DNA of 64,000 nt. It comes from Zobellia uliginosa. Lineage in GTDB: Bacteria > Bacteroidota > Bacteroidia > Flavobacteriales > Flavobacteriaceae. Shown here piece after piece: positions 27,289 to 36,046 of the stretch (the first letter of the stretch is position 1; every line of letters begins with the position of its first letter). The position numbers and the translations under genes were made by a program. The stretch lies in NCBI RefSeq assembly GCF_900156625.1, contig NZ_FTOB01000005.1, positions 186,001 through 250,000 on the forward strand, read 5' to 3'. The notes under the pieces were generated by a model. That model saw only the letters and a list, made by a program, of their open reading frames with translations. It ran no database searches and was not told the origin of the DNA.

Positions 27289-28260
27289 CTAATCTTCGAA
27301 AACCTTGAACGCTGCGCCCATACCGTAATTGCGATGTCCAGTTTGGAGCAGTTTTGAGTTGGGGTTATAGTTCCGATCAAAGACTTGCCATTTTTTATCG
27401 TTAAAAAAAATGCGGCGAACAAAGGTGCGTTGATTAGCCTCTCCCTTTACGAAGGGCAACAAGGGCCTAAAGGAGGTCGATATTTTTTGTATGCCCCGGG
27501 CCGTTTTTATCTCACGGTATTTTTTGGTCTCTACCAATTTCCCCTCTTTATCGGCATAGCCTAAAACTTGGATCGAAACAAAAAGTCCCGACTCGGGAAT
27601 GAAAATGGAGTTGGACAATAGGTCGAGCTCAAATACCTTGTCGGCCTTTTCGTCCATAGAAAAAACGATGTTTTCATAGGGAATGCCCGCACCGGGAGTT
27701 CCATTGTTGTTTTCGTAGAACTGTACCCTGAATATAGTGGCGAACTTACCCTTTCCCTTGGTTTTGTATTCCGATTCGGCATTGACGGGCAAGTAGAGTT
27801 TTGATATTTGTGAAACCTGACCTTCATAGCGATGAAAGAGCACGGCTATTTCACTTTCTACGGTAGGCAACCAACAGGCAAAAATGTCTTTATGGGTCTG
27901 CGGTTTTTGCTTCCTCAACTTGAATTTTCCTTGTTTTGGGGCGGAGACGATAACTTCGCCGAGTTGTGAAACCTCTGGGGCAAGTGCAACGATATGGGGT
28001 TCGGGGCTATTGCCTTTTGGAATCGAGATCGCTTTTTCCGAATAGCCAAGTGCCGAAATATAGAGCGTATCTATGTCGGGGTATTTTTGGGAGGAAAATA
28101 CAAAAAGACCTTCTTCGTCGGCAAAGGTGCCCAGTCCGTCACCAAACGATATGGTGGCGAAGGAAACGGGGGAGCGGTCTTTGCTGTCTATGACCTTGAT
28201 CTCTTGTGCATGGCCCCAATAGATAATAAGAAAGAAAAGAACGAGGGTATATCGCTTCAT
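27289..28260 (-). CDS. Secreted protein with carboxypeptidase-like regulatory (CarboxypepD_reg) domain
   Basis: A 323-residue protein with a signal peptide (MKRYTLVLFFLIIYWGHAQ) and an N-terminal beta-sandwich of the CarboxypepD_reg-like type (IKVIDSKDRSPVSFATISFG, then GTFADEEGLFVF and YISALGYSEKAI). The rest, 110-323, is not recognised; it contains aromatic strands and repeated beta patterns (FRVQFYENNNGTPGAGIPYE) that resemble an outer-surface beta domain. It is the last gene downstream of the trp operon and may read through from it, but no tryptophan link is evident. Confidence 0.7.
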   Translation of the reverse strand: MKRYTLVLFFLIIYWGHAQEIKVIDSKDRSPVSFATISFGDGLGTFADEEGLFVFSSQKYPDIDTLYISALGYSEKAISIPKGNSPEPHIVALAPEVSQLGEVIVSAPKQGKFKLRKQKPQTHKDIFACWLPTVESEIAVLFHRYEGQVSQISKLYLPVNAESEYKTKGKGKFATIFRVQFYENNNGTPGAGIPYENIVFSMDEKADKVFELDLLSNSIFIPESGLFVSIQVLGYADKEGKLVETKKYREIKTARGIQKISTSFRPLLPFVKGEANQRTFVRRIFFNDKKWQVFDRNYNPNSKLLQTGHRNYGMGAAFKVFED

Positions 28261-28307
28261 GGCGTAAACAATTTAGTACATAGTTAAGGCCGTTAAGACC
28301 TTGTACT

Positions 28308-28535
28308 CTATTGAGAACGGGATTTACCGATTTTCAGTATTAAAAATCGAATTAATAAGACAAAGGGAAAACCGTGTAAGATCACATCGAACCAATCTTT
28401 GGGCTGCATACCTATTGCTCCGCCCGTAATCCACTTGATTTTGCCCCAGATATGGGGTTCGGGAAAAAAAGGGGCCAGACCCAAGCTAAGGCAGAGGAGC
28501 AATAGAAGCTTGCCGTTGTTGATAAGGTCTTTCAT
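28308..28535 (-). CDS. Small conserved membrane protein downstream of trpA
   Basis: A 75-residue hydrophobic protein with two likely membrane segments (about 8-24 and 49-66) around a loop containing PHIWGKIKW, GGAIGMQPKDWFD and a basic C-terminus. I recognise no functional domain. It lies 25 bases after trpA on the same strand and is therefore likely cotranscribed with the trp operon. The Trp codons (two, in the loop) are not more than expected. Function unknown. Confidence 0.68.
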   Translation of the reverse strand: MKDLINNGKLLLLLCLSLGLAPFFPEPHIWGKIKWITGGAIGMQPKDWFDVILHGFPFVLLIRFLILKIGKSRSQ

Positions 28536-28560
28536 GAGTTGCTGTTTTTGTCAATAAAAA

Positions 28561-29325
28561 CTAGCGGATGGTTTCGATGAACTTGTCAATTCCGTCTACG
28601 CCATGACCGTTTAAATGCTTGATAAAGGCCGAACCGATAATGGCCCCTTTGGCCGATTTTGTGGCCTGCTCGAAAGTTTCGGAATTACTGATGCCGAAAC
28701 CTACGATCTGGGGATTTTTCAGCTTCATGTCGGCAATGCGCTGAAAATAGGCTTGCTGCTCATCACCGAAACCCGATTGTGCCCCGGTAACACTTGCCGA
28801 GCTTACCATGTAAATGAATCCGTTGGAAACCGAATCGATAAAGCGGATGCGCTTTTCGGAAGTCTGTGGGGTAATCAAGAATACATTGATCAGGCCGTAT
28901 TTTTCAAAGGTCTCCTGGTATTCTTCATGATAGACATCTACCGGAAGATCGGGAATGATGAGTCCGTCTACCCCGATTTCCTGGCATTTTTTACAGAAGG
29001 CATCCACACCGTATTGAAGCATGGGGTTAAAATAACCCATGATAATGAGCGGAATGGAAACCGATTTACGGATATCTTTCAGCTGATCGAAAAGAATTTC
29101 GGTCGTCATGCCGTTTTTAAGCGCCGCCGTGGAACTTTGTTGAATGGTGGGGCCGTCTGCCAAGGGATCACTGAACGGAAGCCCTATCTCGATTATATCG
29201 ACGCCGTTTTTCTCCAATTGCTGTATGATTTCCACGGTGTCACCCAGTTTGGGATAGCCGGCCGTAAAATAGATGGAAAGCAGTTTTCCGTCTTCGTTCA
29301 GTTTTTTGTTGATTCTATTTCCCAT
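28561..29325 (-). CDS. trpA: Tryptophan synthase alpha subunit
   Basis: A 254-residue TIM-barrel subunit that cleaves indole-3-glycerol phosphate to indole, which channels to TrpB. The catalytic glutamate lies in IIEIGLPFSDPLADGP, and the conserved aspartate is in the GVDGLIIPDLPVDVY stretch. A longer frame starts 13 codons earlier, but MGNRINKKLNEDG fits the family start, so ATG 29325 is chosen. The gap to trpB is 90 bases. Confidence 0.96.
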   Translation of the reverse strand: MGNRINKKLNEDGKLLSIYFTAGYPKLGDTVEIIQQLEKNGVDIIEIGLPFSDPLADGPTIQQSSTAALKNGMTTEILFDQLKDIRKSVSIPLIIMGYFNPMLQYGVDAFCKKCQEIGVDGLIIPDLPVDVYHEEYQETFEKYGLINVFLITPQTSEKRIRFIDSVSNGFIYMVSSASVTGAQSGFGDEQQAYFQRIADMKLKNPQIVGFGISNSETFEQATKSAKGAIIGSAFIKHLNGHGVDGIDKFIETIR

Positions 29326-29415
29326 AGTTTCAAATGCTGTTTTTCCTTTTAATAGGATGGGCAAGTTCGTTTGGGATGCCGTTTTATAGGATCCGTAAGA
29401 TCTTGCCCAAGTATT

Positions 29416-30600
29416 TTATAGATTAAAATATTCGATATAGTTGTTGAGGTCCTTGTCTCCACGCCCCGATAGGTTGATGACCACTACATCTTCGGGCTTG
29501 AATTTTCGGTGTTCCAAGATCGCTAGTGCGTGTGAAGATTCAATAGCCGGGATAATACCTTCCATTTTAGACAATAGCAAGCCGGCCTTCATGGCATCGT
29601 CATCGGTAATGGAAATAAATTCCCCGCGGCCCGAGGCGAACAAATTGGCATGCATGGGTCCGACCCCGGGGTAGTCCAATCCTGCGGAAATAGAATAGGG
29701 CTCGGTGATTTGTCCGTCATGGGTCTGCATCAATAAGGTTTTGCTACCGTGAATGATTCCTACCTTACCCAAGGCCGAGGTAGCGGCACTTTCGCCACTG
29801 TCAATTCCTTTTCCGGCCGCTTCAACGGCTATGATGCCTACTTCCGGAATATCTAGGTAATGGTAGAAGGCGCCCGCGGCATTGCTTCCCCCGCCCACAC
29901 AGGCCACTACGTAATCGGGATTTTCACGACCTTCCTTTTCCTTTAACTGCCATTTGATCTCTTCCGAAATAACGGACTGAAAGCGCGCTACCATATCGGG
30001 GTAGGGGTGTGGCCCGACCACGCTACCTATAATATAATGGGTGTCTACAGGGTTGTTGATCCAGTCGCGAATGGCCTCGTTGGTGGCGTCTTTTAGGGTT
30101 CTACTGCCCGAAAGTGCGGGTCTGACCTCGGCGCCCAACATCTTCATTCGAGCCACGTTCGGGGCTTGACGGGCAATGTCTATTTCGCCCATGTAAACGA
30201 TGCACTCAATGCCCATAAGGGCACATACCGTTGCGGTAGCCACCCCGTGTTGGCCGGCGCCCGTTTCGGCAATGATTCTGTTTTTGCCCAATTTTTTGGC
30301 CATAAGGATCTGCCCGATGGTATTGTTGACCTTGTGCGCACCGGTATGGCAAAGATCTTCGCGTTTCAGGTATATCTTGGTGTTGTATTTTCTTGAAAGC
30401 CGATCGGCAAAATAGAGCGGGGTAGGGCGTCCTACATAGTCTTTGAGCAATTGGTCAAACTCCTTTTTAAAGGAGGGGTCTTGCATGATACGGATGTAGT
30501 TCTGCCGAAGCTCCTCGGTATTGGGGTATAGCATTTCAGGAATATAGGCACCGCCAAACTCCCCGTAATATCCTTTTTCGTCCGCTTGATAGGTTTTCAT
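29416..30600 (-). CDS. trpB: Tryptophan synthase beta subunit
   Basis: A 394-residue PLP enzyme joining indole and serine. The PLP lysine is K90 in [12 protein letters not shown]. The phosphate-binding glycine loop is [14 protein letters not shown] near 230, and [14 protein letters not shown] near 325 is the C-terminal part. Length agrees with the TrpB1 class. It follows trpF by 59 bases. Confidence 0.98.
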   Translation of the reverse strand: MKTYQADEKGYYGEFGGAYIPEMLYPNTEELRQNYIRIMQDPSFKKEFDQLLKDYVGRPTPLYFADRLSRKYNTKIYLKREDLCHTGAHKVNNTIGQILMAKKLGKNRIIAETGAGQHGVATATVCALMGIECIVYMGEIDIARQAPNVARMKMLGAEVRPALSGSRTLKDATNEAIRDWINNPVDTHYIIGSVVGPHPYPDMVARFQSVISEEIKWQLKEKEGRENPDYVVACVGGGSNAAGAFYHYLDIPEVGIIAVEAAGKGIDSGESAATSALGKVGIIHGSKTLLMQTHDGQITEPYSISAGLDYPGVGPMHANLFASGRGEFISITDDDAMKAGLLLSKMEGIIPAIESSHALAILEHRKFKPEDVVVINLSGRGDKDLNNYIEYFNL

Positions 30601-30659
30601 AACAATTCGTAGTTAATATGAAGTTGTAGTACAAAGTAAAAAGTAGGGTTTCATACGTT

Positions 30660-31349
30660 TTACTCGATACTAAGTACTCTTTTAAATTCTTTTACTTTTT
30701 CAACATCCTTTAAACCCGGTTCTATCTCAAACTTACTGTTCACGTCTATGGCGTGACAGTATTTGGCTTCCGGCCGGGTCATGAATTCCTTTAGGGAATC
30801 CACTTCGTTCAATCCGATACCGCCGCTCAAAAAATAAGGTTTGGTAGAGGGATAGTCTTTTAAAACTTCCCAATCAAAGGCATAGCCGTTTCCCCCGGGC
30901 AATTTCCCCTTGGTATCGAAAAGAAAGAAATCGCATACGGTTTCATATGGCTTTACTATTCCAAAATCAAAATCGTCCTTAATCGAAAACACTTTGATGA
31001 TGCCGATATGTTTTACTTTTTGCCTAAGCTCGGCGCAGTATTCGGGCGTTTCCGAACCGTGCAATTGCACTAGCAAAAGGTCGTGCTCTTGTATGCGTTC
31101 GACAACGGTTTGAATGTCGGCATCGACAAATACGCCAACTTTCTTTACCGTATGGGGTACGGGTGTCATGGGCCCCGTAAAATGGCGTTTGGATTTTTCC
31201 CAAAAAATAAAGCCGAGGTAGTCGGGCCTCAGGCCGGCAATTTCGGTCGTGTTTTTGTTCATGCCACACACCTTCAGCTTGATCGGGGCGTTTTCTATGG
31301 TAGAAGGCCCTGATTTTTTGGTTGTGTAATGATAGTCCATTTGAGTCAT
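30660..31349 (-). CDS. trpF: Phosphoribosylanthranilate isomerase
   Basis: A 229-residue (beta/alpha)8 isomerase, third step from anthranilate. The catalytic cysteine is in IKLKVCGMNKNTTEIAGLRP, and the catalytic aspartate is in CDFFLFDTKGKLPGGNG. The stretch before IKLKVCGM is unusually long (30 residues from ATG 31349, 21 from ATG 31340); the TTG at 31364 would abut trpC directly. ATG 31349 is chosen, with 15 bases to trpC. Trp F is a separate gene here, not fused to TrpC as in E. coli. Confidence 0.93.
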   Translation of the reverse strand: MTQMDYHYTTKKSGPSTIENAPIKLKVCGMNKNTTEIAGLRPDYLGFIFWEKSKRHFTGPMTPVPHTVKKVGVFVDADIQTVVERIQEHDLLLVQLHGSETPEYCAELRQKVKHIGIIKVFSIKDDFDFGIVKPYETVCDFFLFDTKGKLPGGNGYAFDWEVLKDYPSTKPYFLSGGIGLNEVDSLKEFMTRPEAKYCHAIDVNSKFEIEPGLKDVEKVKEFKRVLSIE

Positions 31350-31364
31350 TGCATTGGGTCGCAA

Positions 31365-32147
31365 TTACGACAATTGTTTAATGAATTCCTTGGCATTTTT
31401 ACCGGGATTGTCGGTTTTCATAAAATTTTCCCCGATCAAAAAGCCCTGGTAGCCGTAGGGCTTCAAGTCGTTTATGGCCTCTATGGAACTGATTCCGCTT
31501 TCCGATACTTTTACGAATTCATCGGGAATGAGTTTTGAAAGCGATTTGCTGGTATCTAGGCTTACCTCAAAGGTTTTGAGGTTTCGATTGTTGACGCCCA
31601 ACATGTCGAGGCTGGGCATAATGCTTTTCTGTAGTTCGGCTTCGTTGTGCACTTCGAGCAACACGTCAAGGTCCAGGCTTTTGGCCAGTTCCGAAAAGGT
31701 CTTTATTTCCTCCTTCGATAAAATGGCGGCGATCAATAGAATCACGTCGGCCCCATGGGCACGGGCTTCCAAAATTTGATATTCGTCTATAATAAACTCT
31801 TTCCGCAATAAGGGTAGGCCTACGGAGGCGCGCGCCAATAACAGATCGTCGAGCGAACCGCCGAAATACTTGCCGTCGGTCAAAACGGACATGCCACAGA
31901 CGCCTGCATTTTCGTATCCACGGGCTACGTCTTGAACGTTCAGGCCTTGGTTGATTTCCGATTTGGAGGGCGAACGGCGTTTGTGCTCGGCAATGATACC
32001 GGTTGGGCTGTTGCGCAGGGCCTTGCTTAAAGAAACTGTCTCTCGTGCGAACAAGACCGAATTTTCCAATTGGGAAATGGGAATAAGCGACTTTCTTAAG
32101 TCTGTTTCCTTGCGTTTGTCCGCTACTATTTTGTCTAGAATGTTCAT
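31365..32147 (-). CDS. trpC: Indole-3-glycerol phosphate synthase
   Basis: A 260-residue TIM-barrel enzyme. Conserved substrate-binding pattern: IIAEHKRRSPSKSEI (catalytic Lys in KRRSPSKG-like motif), LLRKEFIIDEYQILEARAHGAD with the catalytic K and E, and LGVNNRNLKTFEVSLDTS. SESGISSIEAI near the C-terminus is the phosphate loop. Converts carboxyphenylamino-deoxyribulose phosphate to indole-3-glycerol phosphate. 27 bases from trpD. Confidence 0.97.
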   Translation of the reverse strand: MNILDKIVADKRKETDLRKSLIPISQLENSVLFARETVSLSKALRNSPTGIIAEHKRRSPSKSEINQGLNVQDVARGYENAGVCGMSVLTDGKYFGGSLDDLLLARASVGLPLLRKEFIIDEYQILEARAHGADVILLIAAILSKEEIKTFSELAKSLDLDVLLEVHNEAELQKSIMPSLDMLGVNNRNLKTFEVSLDTSKSLSKLIPDEFVKVSESGISSIEAINDLKPYGYQGFLIGENFMKTDNPGKNAKEFIKQLS

Positions 32148-32174
32148 CTTCTATGGGCCTTGGGGTGCCCCTGT

Positions 32175-33170
32175 TTAGTTTTTACTTAATTCTTGCAGTT
32201 TTTTCAATGCATTCAGTCCTTTTCCGGCCAATAGCGATTCCTTGGCTTGTTCGAAACCTTCTTTCGGACTAAGGTTTTTTACCGTGGCTATGGCGACACC
32301 CGCATTGGCACAGACTACATTGTTCTGGGCTTCCGTACCCCGGCCTTGCAGTACATTTAAGAATATCTGGGCCGAATCCTCAATGGAATCCCCGCCGACT
32401 ATTTGCGACTGTTCGATCTTTTCTACGCCAAAATCTTCGGGTTTCAACATGCTTTCCGAAGTGTTGGATATGGTTTTGGTATTGCCCGTCAACGAAATCT
32501 CGTCATAGCCGTCCAAGGCGTGGAGTACGGTAAACTTCTTGTCCGTATTCTGGTAGAGGTAACCGTACATACGGGCCAGTTCAAGGTTGAAGACACCTAC
32601 CATTTGGTTCTTGGGAAAGGCGGGGTTGACCATGGGCCCCAACATATTGAAAAAGGTCTTTACGGCCAATTCTTTTCTGATCGGACCTACGTTTTTCATG
32701 GCAGGGTGAAATAAGGGGGCATGAAGGACACAGATACCCGCTTGGTCAATCGATTTTTTTAGGAAGTCGGCTTCGTTACTGAACTTGATCCCTAAGAATT
32801 CCATGACGTTGCTGCTCCCGCATTTGGAAGAAACACCGTAGTTACCATGCTTGGTTACGTTTACACCTGCGCCCGCCGTTACGAACGACGCCAAGGTGGA
32901 AATATTGAAGGTGTCTTTTCCGTCACCGCCCGTTCCACAAAGGTCGATCGGGTCGTATTCCGAGAGGTCTACCGCCAAGCACAGTTCCAAAAGGGCATCG
33001 CGGAAACCCTCTAGTTCTTCAATAGTGATGCTACGCATCATATAAACCGTTAGGAATGCGGCAATCTGACTGGTGTTGTATTCGCCTTTCGCAATGTTTA
33101 CCAGTACCTGTTTGGCTTCCTCTTTGTGGAGAATATCGTGATTGATGAGTTTGTTTAATGTGTCTTTCAT
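32175..33170 (-). CDS. trpD: Anthranilate phosphoribosyltransferase
   Basis: A 331-residue enzyme adding phosphoribose to anthranilate. The PRPP-binding signature is DLCGTGGDGKDTFNIST near 77-93, followed by KHGNYGVSSKCGSSNVMEFLG, with the typical K-H-G-N motif. It is a separate trpD, not fused to trpG. Spacing to trpG is 57 bases. Confidence 0.97.
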   Translation of the reverse strand: MKDTLNKLINHDILHKEEAKQVLVNIAKGEYNTSQIAAFLTVYMMRSITIEELEGFRDALLELCLAVDLSEYDPIDLCGTGGDGKDTFNISTLASFVTAGAGVNVTKHGNYGVSSKCGSSNVMEFLGIKFSNEADFLKKSIDQAGICVLHAPLFHPAMKNVGPIRKELAVKTFFNMLGPMVNPAFPKNQMVGVFNLELARMYGYLYQNTDKKFTVLHALDGYDEISLTGNTKTISNTSESMLKPEDFGVEKIEQSQIVGGDSIEDSAQIFLNVLQGRGTEAQNNVVCANAGVAIATVKNLSPKEGFEQAKESLLAGKGLNALKKLQELSKN

Positions 33171-33227
33171 GGTCTTGTTCTTACTACAATGGGGTACGTA
33201 TTTAATCGATTCCTGTGCTGTTCCAGT

Positions 33228-33791
33228 TTACTTCCCTAGCCAATTGGCGAGAATTTTTTTGCCTTCGGGCGTCAAGACCGATTCAGGGTGAAACTGAACG
33301 GCGGAAACATCGTAGACCTTATGGCGCAGCGACATGATTTGGCCGTTCTCATCGACCGAAGTGGCTTCGAGGCTTTCGGGTAAATTCGGGTCGACTACCC
33401 AAGAATGGTATCGGCCCACCTTAATTTTTTTGGGCAAGCCCTCAAAATTGGGATCATCTTTGGTGATGGTGATTTCGGTAGCGATACCGTGGTACACTTC
33501 GTCGAGGTTGATCAGCGAACCGCCGAATACCTCGCCTATGGCCTGTTGGCCCAGGCAAACCCCGAAAATACTTTTGGTAGGGGCGTATTTGGCAATGATT
33601 TCCTTTAGGAGCCCGGCTTCATCTGGAATTCCCGGACCCGGGGAAAGTACGATCTTATCAAAGGCCTCGACTTCATCAAGGGTCAATTGGTCGTTGCGTT
33701 TTACGATTACCTCACAATCCAAGTCTTCCAAATAATGGACCAAATTATAGGTAAAGCTATCGTAGTTGTCTATTACTAAAATCTTTTTCAT
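33228..33791 (-). CDS. trpG: Anthranilate synthase component II (glutamine amidotransferase)
   Basis: A 187-residue class I glutamine amidotransferase. The catalytic cysteine is C79 in GVCLGQQAIGE, and the His-Glu pair is in VQFHPESVLT near 166-175. SPGPGIP near 50-56 is the oxyanion region. It hydrolyses glutamine and passes ammonia to TrpE. The gene is 2 bases from trpE, so coupling is likely. A dual role with PabB (4-amino-4-deoxychorismate) cannot be excluded from sequence. Confidence 0.96.
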   Translation of the reverse strand: MKKILVIDNYDSFTYNLVHYLEDLDCEVIVKRNDQLTLDEVEAFDKIVLSPGPGIPDEAGLLKEIIAKYAPTKSIFGVCLGQQAIGEVFGGSLINLDEVYHGIATEITITKDDPNFEGLPKKIKVGRYHSWVVDPNLPESLEATSVDENGQIMSLRHKVYDVSAVQFHPESVLTPEGKKILANWLGK

Positions 33792-33793
33792 CG

Positions 33794-35191
33794 TTATATG
33801 CTTTCGGCAATTTTCAAGGCCTTGGTCAATGCGCCCAATTTGTTATAGGTTTCCTGCAGTTCGTCTTCGGGGTCCGATGCGGCAACAAGGCCTGCTCCGG
33901 CCTGGTAATGCAATTGATGGTTTTTGCTTAAAAAGGTGCGGATCATAATGGCGTGGTTAAAATTGCCGTCAAAGTCCATAAACCCAATGGCGCCACCGTA
34001 GTAGCCGCGACTGGTCTTTTCATATTTCTCGATGAGTTGCATGGCCATGTGTTTGGGCGCGCCGCTCAAAGTCCCTGCCGGAAAGGTGTCGGCCACTACT
34101 TTCATGGTAGGGATGTCTTTCTTTTTTTGCCCCACAACCTTAGAGACCAAATGAATGACATGGGAGAAGAACTGTACCTCCCTATAGTTGGTCACCTCTA
34201 CCATGCTACCGTTTCGGCTCAAGTCGTTACGGGCCAGGTCGACCAACATAACATGTTCGCTGTTTTCTTTATGGTCTTCGGTGAGTTCCTTGGCCAGAAT
34301 GGCATCCTGTTCATCGTTTCCGGTGCGTTTAAAGGTTCCCGCGATCGGGTGGATTTCGGCCTTGCCGTTTTTTACGATGAGCTGTGCTTCAGGCGAACTT
34401 CCGAAGATCTTAAAATCACCGTAGTCGAAGTAGAACAGGTAGGGCGAGGGGTTTACGGAGCGCAGTGCCCGGTATACGTTGAACTCATCGCCCTTAAATC
34501 CTTGGGAAAACCTTCGGGAAAGGACCAGTTGAAAAACATCGCCACGTTGACAGTGTTTTTTTGCCAATCTTACATGTTCCCGGTATTCTTCGTCCTCTAG
34601 ATTGGAGGTGGCTTCGCCGTCGAGGGAGAAATTGTACGACGCAAAGGTACGTACGTTTAATATGTGCGCTATTTCGGCCGTGTTTTCATCGGTGTTGAAA
34701 CAGTGGGCAAAAATATAGGCCTCGTTTTTATGGTGGTCTATGGCAATAATATTCTGGTATACCGCATAATAAATATCGGGTATGGTTACCGAATCATCTT
34801 TTTTACTGATTTCTACATCTTCGTAGTAACGTACGGCATCATAGGCCATATAGCCGAAGATACCGTTGTTGATAAACTTGAAATCGCTCTCTTCGGCCTC
34901 GAACTTTTTGCTAAAGTCGTGAATGACCTTTACAACGTCGGTGTCGGCATTGATCTGCGTTTCGTACGAAGTCTGGTCAGGAAACCGTTCCACAATGGTT
35001 TCATTCTCGATTTTTATCGATGCGATAGGGTTGCAACAGATGTACGAAAAACTATTGTCGGTAGCGTGGTAATCGCTACTTTCCAGCAAAATGCTGTTCG
35101 GGAAACGATCGCGAATCTTAAGGTAGACACTTACCGGGGTGATAGTGTCGGCCAAAATTCTTTTGTGATAAGATTTTAATTTGTACTTCAT
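33794..35191 (-). CDS. trpE: Anthranilate synthase component I
   Basis: A 465-residue chorismate-binding enzyme from ATG 35191 (an upstream TTG gives seven more residues). Conserved chorismate motifs are FKIFGSSPEAQLIVKNG, IHPIAGTFKRTGNDEQDAILAKE, MLVDLARNDLSRN and FPAGTLSGAPKHMAMQLIEK. The TrpE tryptophan-binding region should be in the first 60 residues, where ILLESSDYH corresponds to the LLES motif of feedback-sensitive enzymes. It is the first structural gene after the leader and attenuator hairpin. Confidence 0.96.
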   Translation of the reverse strand: MKYKLKSYHKRILADTITPVSVYLKIRDRFPNSILLESSDYHATDNSFSYICCNPIASIKIENETIVERFPDQTSYETQINADTDVVKVIHDFSKKFEAEESDFKFINNGIFGYMAYDAVRYYEDVEISKKDDSVTIPDIYYAVYQNIIAIDHHKNEAYIFAHCFNTDENTAEIAHILNVRTFASYNFSLDGEATSNLEDEEYREHVRLAKKHCQRGDVFQLVLSRRFSQGFKGDEFNVYRALRSVNPSPYLFYFDYGDFKIFGSSPEAQLIVKNGKAEIHPIAGTFKRTGNDEQDAILAKELTEDHKENSEHVMLVDLARNDLSRNGSMVEVTNYREVQFFSHVIHLVSKVVGQKKKDIPTMKVVADTFPAGTLSGAPKHMAMQLIEKYEKTSRGYYGGAIGFMDFDGNFNHAIMIRTFLSKNHQLHYQAGAGLVAASDPEDELQETYNKLGALTKALKIAESI

Positions 35192-35211
35192 TTTGATAGT
35201 ATTCAAATGCA

Positions 35212-35238
35212 AAAGGCTTGTCGTGATGACAAGCCTTT
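35212..35238 (-). terminator. trp attenuator terminator hairpin
   Basis: On the minus strand AAAGGCTTGTC (35238-35228) pairs perfectly over 11 bp with GACAAGCCTTT (35222-35212), around a 5-base loop, followed by a short T-tract (four T). It sits between the Trp leader peptide and trpE, 21 bases before the trpE start. The loop sequence TCACGA (minus) is complementary to TCGTGA in the preceding leader (plus 35267-35272), a possible competing pairing. Confidence 0.85.
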
Positions 35239-35278
35239 ATATAGTTTTACTACAATGGTGCTCAGCTCACGATGTCTG

Positions 35279-35323
35279 TCAAGAGTTGTTCCACCACCAA
35301 GTATTTACGTTATTTCTGTTCAT
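35279..35323 (-). CDS. trpL: trp operon leader peptide
   Basis: A 14-residue open frame from ATG 35323 to TGA 35281-35279: MNRNNVNTWWWNNS. Three tandem Trp codons (TGG at 35299-35291) stand directly upstream of the terminator hairpin at 35212-35238 and the trpE start. This is the layout of ribosome-mediated attenuation: ribosomes stall at the Trp codons when charged tRNA-Trp is scarce and the hairpin is avoided. Evidence is direct sequence; regulation is inferred from the known mechanism. The promoter -7 box ends only 5 bases before this ATG. Confidence 0.85.
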   Translation of the reverse strand: MNRNNVNTWWWNNS

Positions 35324-35328
35324 TGGGT

Positions 35329-35359
35329 CAAATATAGAAATCATTTTTAAAACCACAAA
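35329..35359 (-). promoter_or_regulatory. Promoter of the trp operon
   Basis: Minus-strand TTTG (35359-35356), 19 bases, then TATATTTG (35336-35329), matching both Bacteroidota boxes and spacing. It lies between the terminator of yceI and the leader peptide. The expected start of transcription falls at or within a few bases of the leader peptide ATG, so that peptide may be translated without a leader. Confidence 0.75.
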
Positions 35360-35370
35360 CCGATTTTTTG

Positions 35371-35405
35371 AAAAAAAAGCCCTGCCCTCTTGACGAAGGC
35401 AGGGC
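35371..35405 (-). terminator. Rho-independent terminator after yceI
   Basis: GCCCTGCC and GGCAGGGC (35379-35386 with 35398-35405) form an 8-bp GC-rich stem with an 11-base loop, and the minus-strand transcript then has an 8-base T-run (35378-35371). It isolates marR-yceI from the trp promoter. Confidence 0.9.
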
Positions 35406-35429
35406 TTAATATGCTATTGTTGAGCTAAC

Positions 35430-36005
35430 TTAGAATTCTAGGTCAACAACAAGGTCAAACTCGTCATATATAGTCTTGTCTCCTAAATTTTCGAAGAAAC
35501 TACCCGATCCGTATTTAATGTCATAAGCGGTTCGGTCTACTTTTACTGAAGCGGTAGCTTTGCTGCCATAAACCGATACATCAAAGGTAATGGGTTTGGT
35601 AATACCTTTAATTGTAAGGTCTCCGGTTACTTCGTACGCATTTTTTCCAGTGGCTTTTACTTTGGTAAAGACCAATTTAGAGCTAGTGTGCTTTTCGGTG
35701 GAAAAGAAATCTTCGGACTTTAAGTGACCTTCCAATTTTCCTTTTGATTCGCCTTCAAGGTCTAGGGCAACCAAAGAAGTCATGTCGGCCTCAAATTCAC
35801 CACCGGTTAACTTGTCACCATCAAAAATCAATGAACCTGATTTAAGGTCTACCGTGCCATAGTGTGATCCGGTTACTTTGTATGCTTTCCAAGTAATGGT
35901 ACTTGATTCGGTCTTAACTTCTTTTTTGTCTTCAACTGTCGGCTCAGTAGCCATTGCTACGCCAAATACCATGGCTAGTGCCAAACTTAATACTCCTTTT
36001 TTCAT
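35430..36005 (-). CDS. YceI family lipid-binding protein, secreted
   Basis: A 191-residue protein with a signal peptide of about 19-20 residues (MKKGVLSLALAMVFGVAMA). The remainder is the lipocalin-like YceI barrel: STITWKAYKVTGSHYGTVDL, SLVALDLEGESKGKLEGHLKSEDFF, DLTIKGITKPITFDVSVYG and the final GDKTIYDEFDLVVDLEF. YceI proteins bind isoprenoid-like or fatty chains in the periplasm. It follows the MarR gene by 41 bases, as the regulated partner or by simple cotranscription. Confidence 0.92.
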   Translation of the reverse strand: MKKGVLSLALAMVFGVAMATEPTVEDKKEVKTESSTITWKAYKVTGSHYGTVDLKSGSLIFDGDKLTGGEFEADMTSLVALDLEGESKGKLEGHLKSEDFFSTEKHTSSKLVFTKVKATGKNAYEVTGDLTIKGITKPITFDVSVYGSKATASVKVDRTAYDIKYGSGSFFENLGDKTIYDEFDLVVDLEF

Positions 36006-36046
36006 AATTGATGTTTAGATTTAAAATGAATAATTAGTGTTTCTAT

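Noticed and set aside
33953-34600. 215-codon plus-strand frame inside trpE
   Set aside because: Entirely within a conserved trpE and without family signature.
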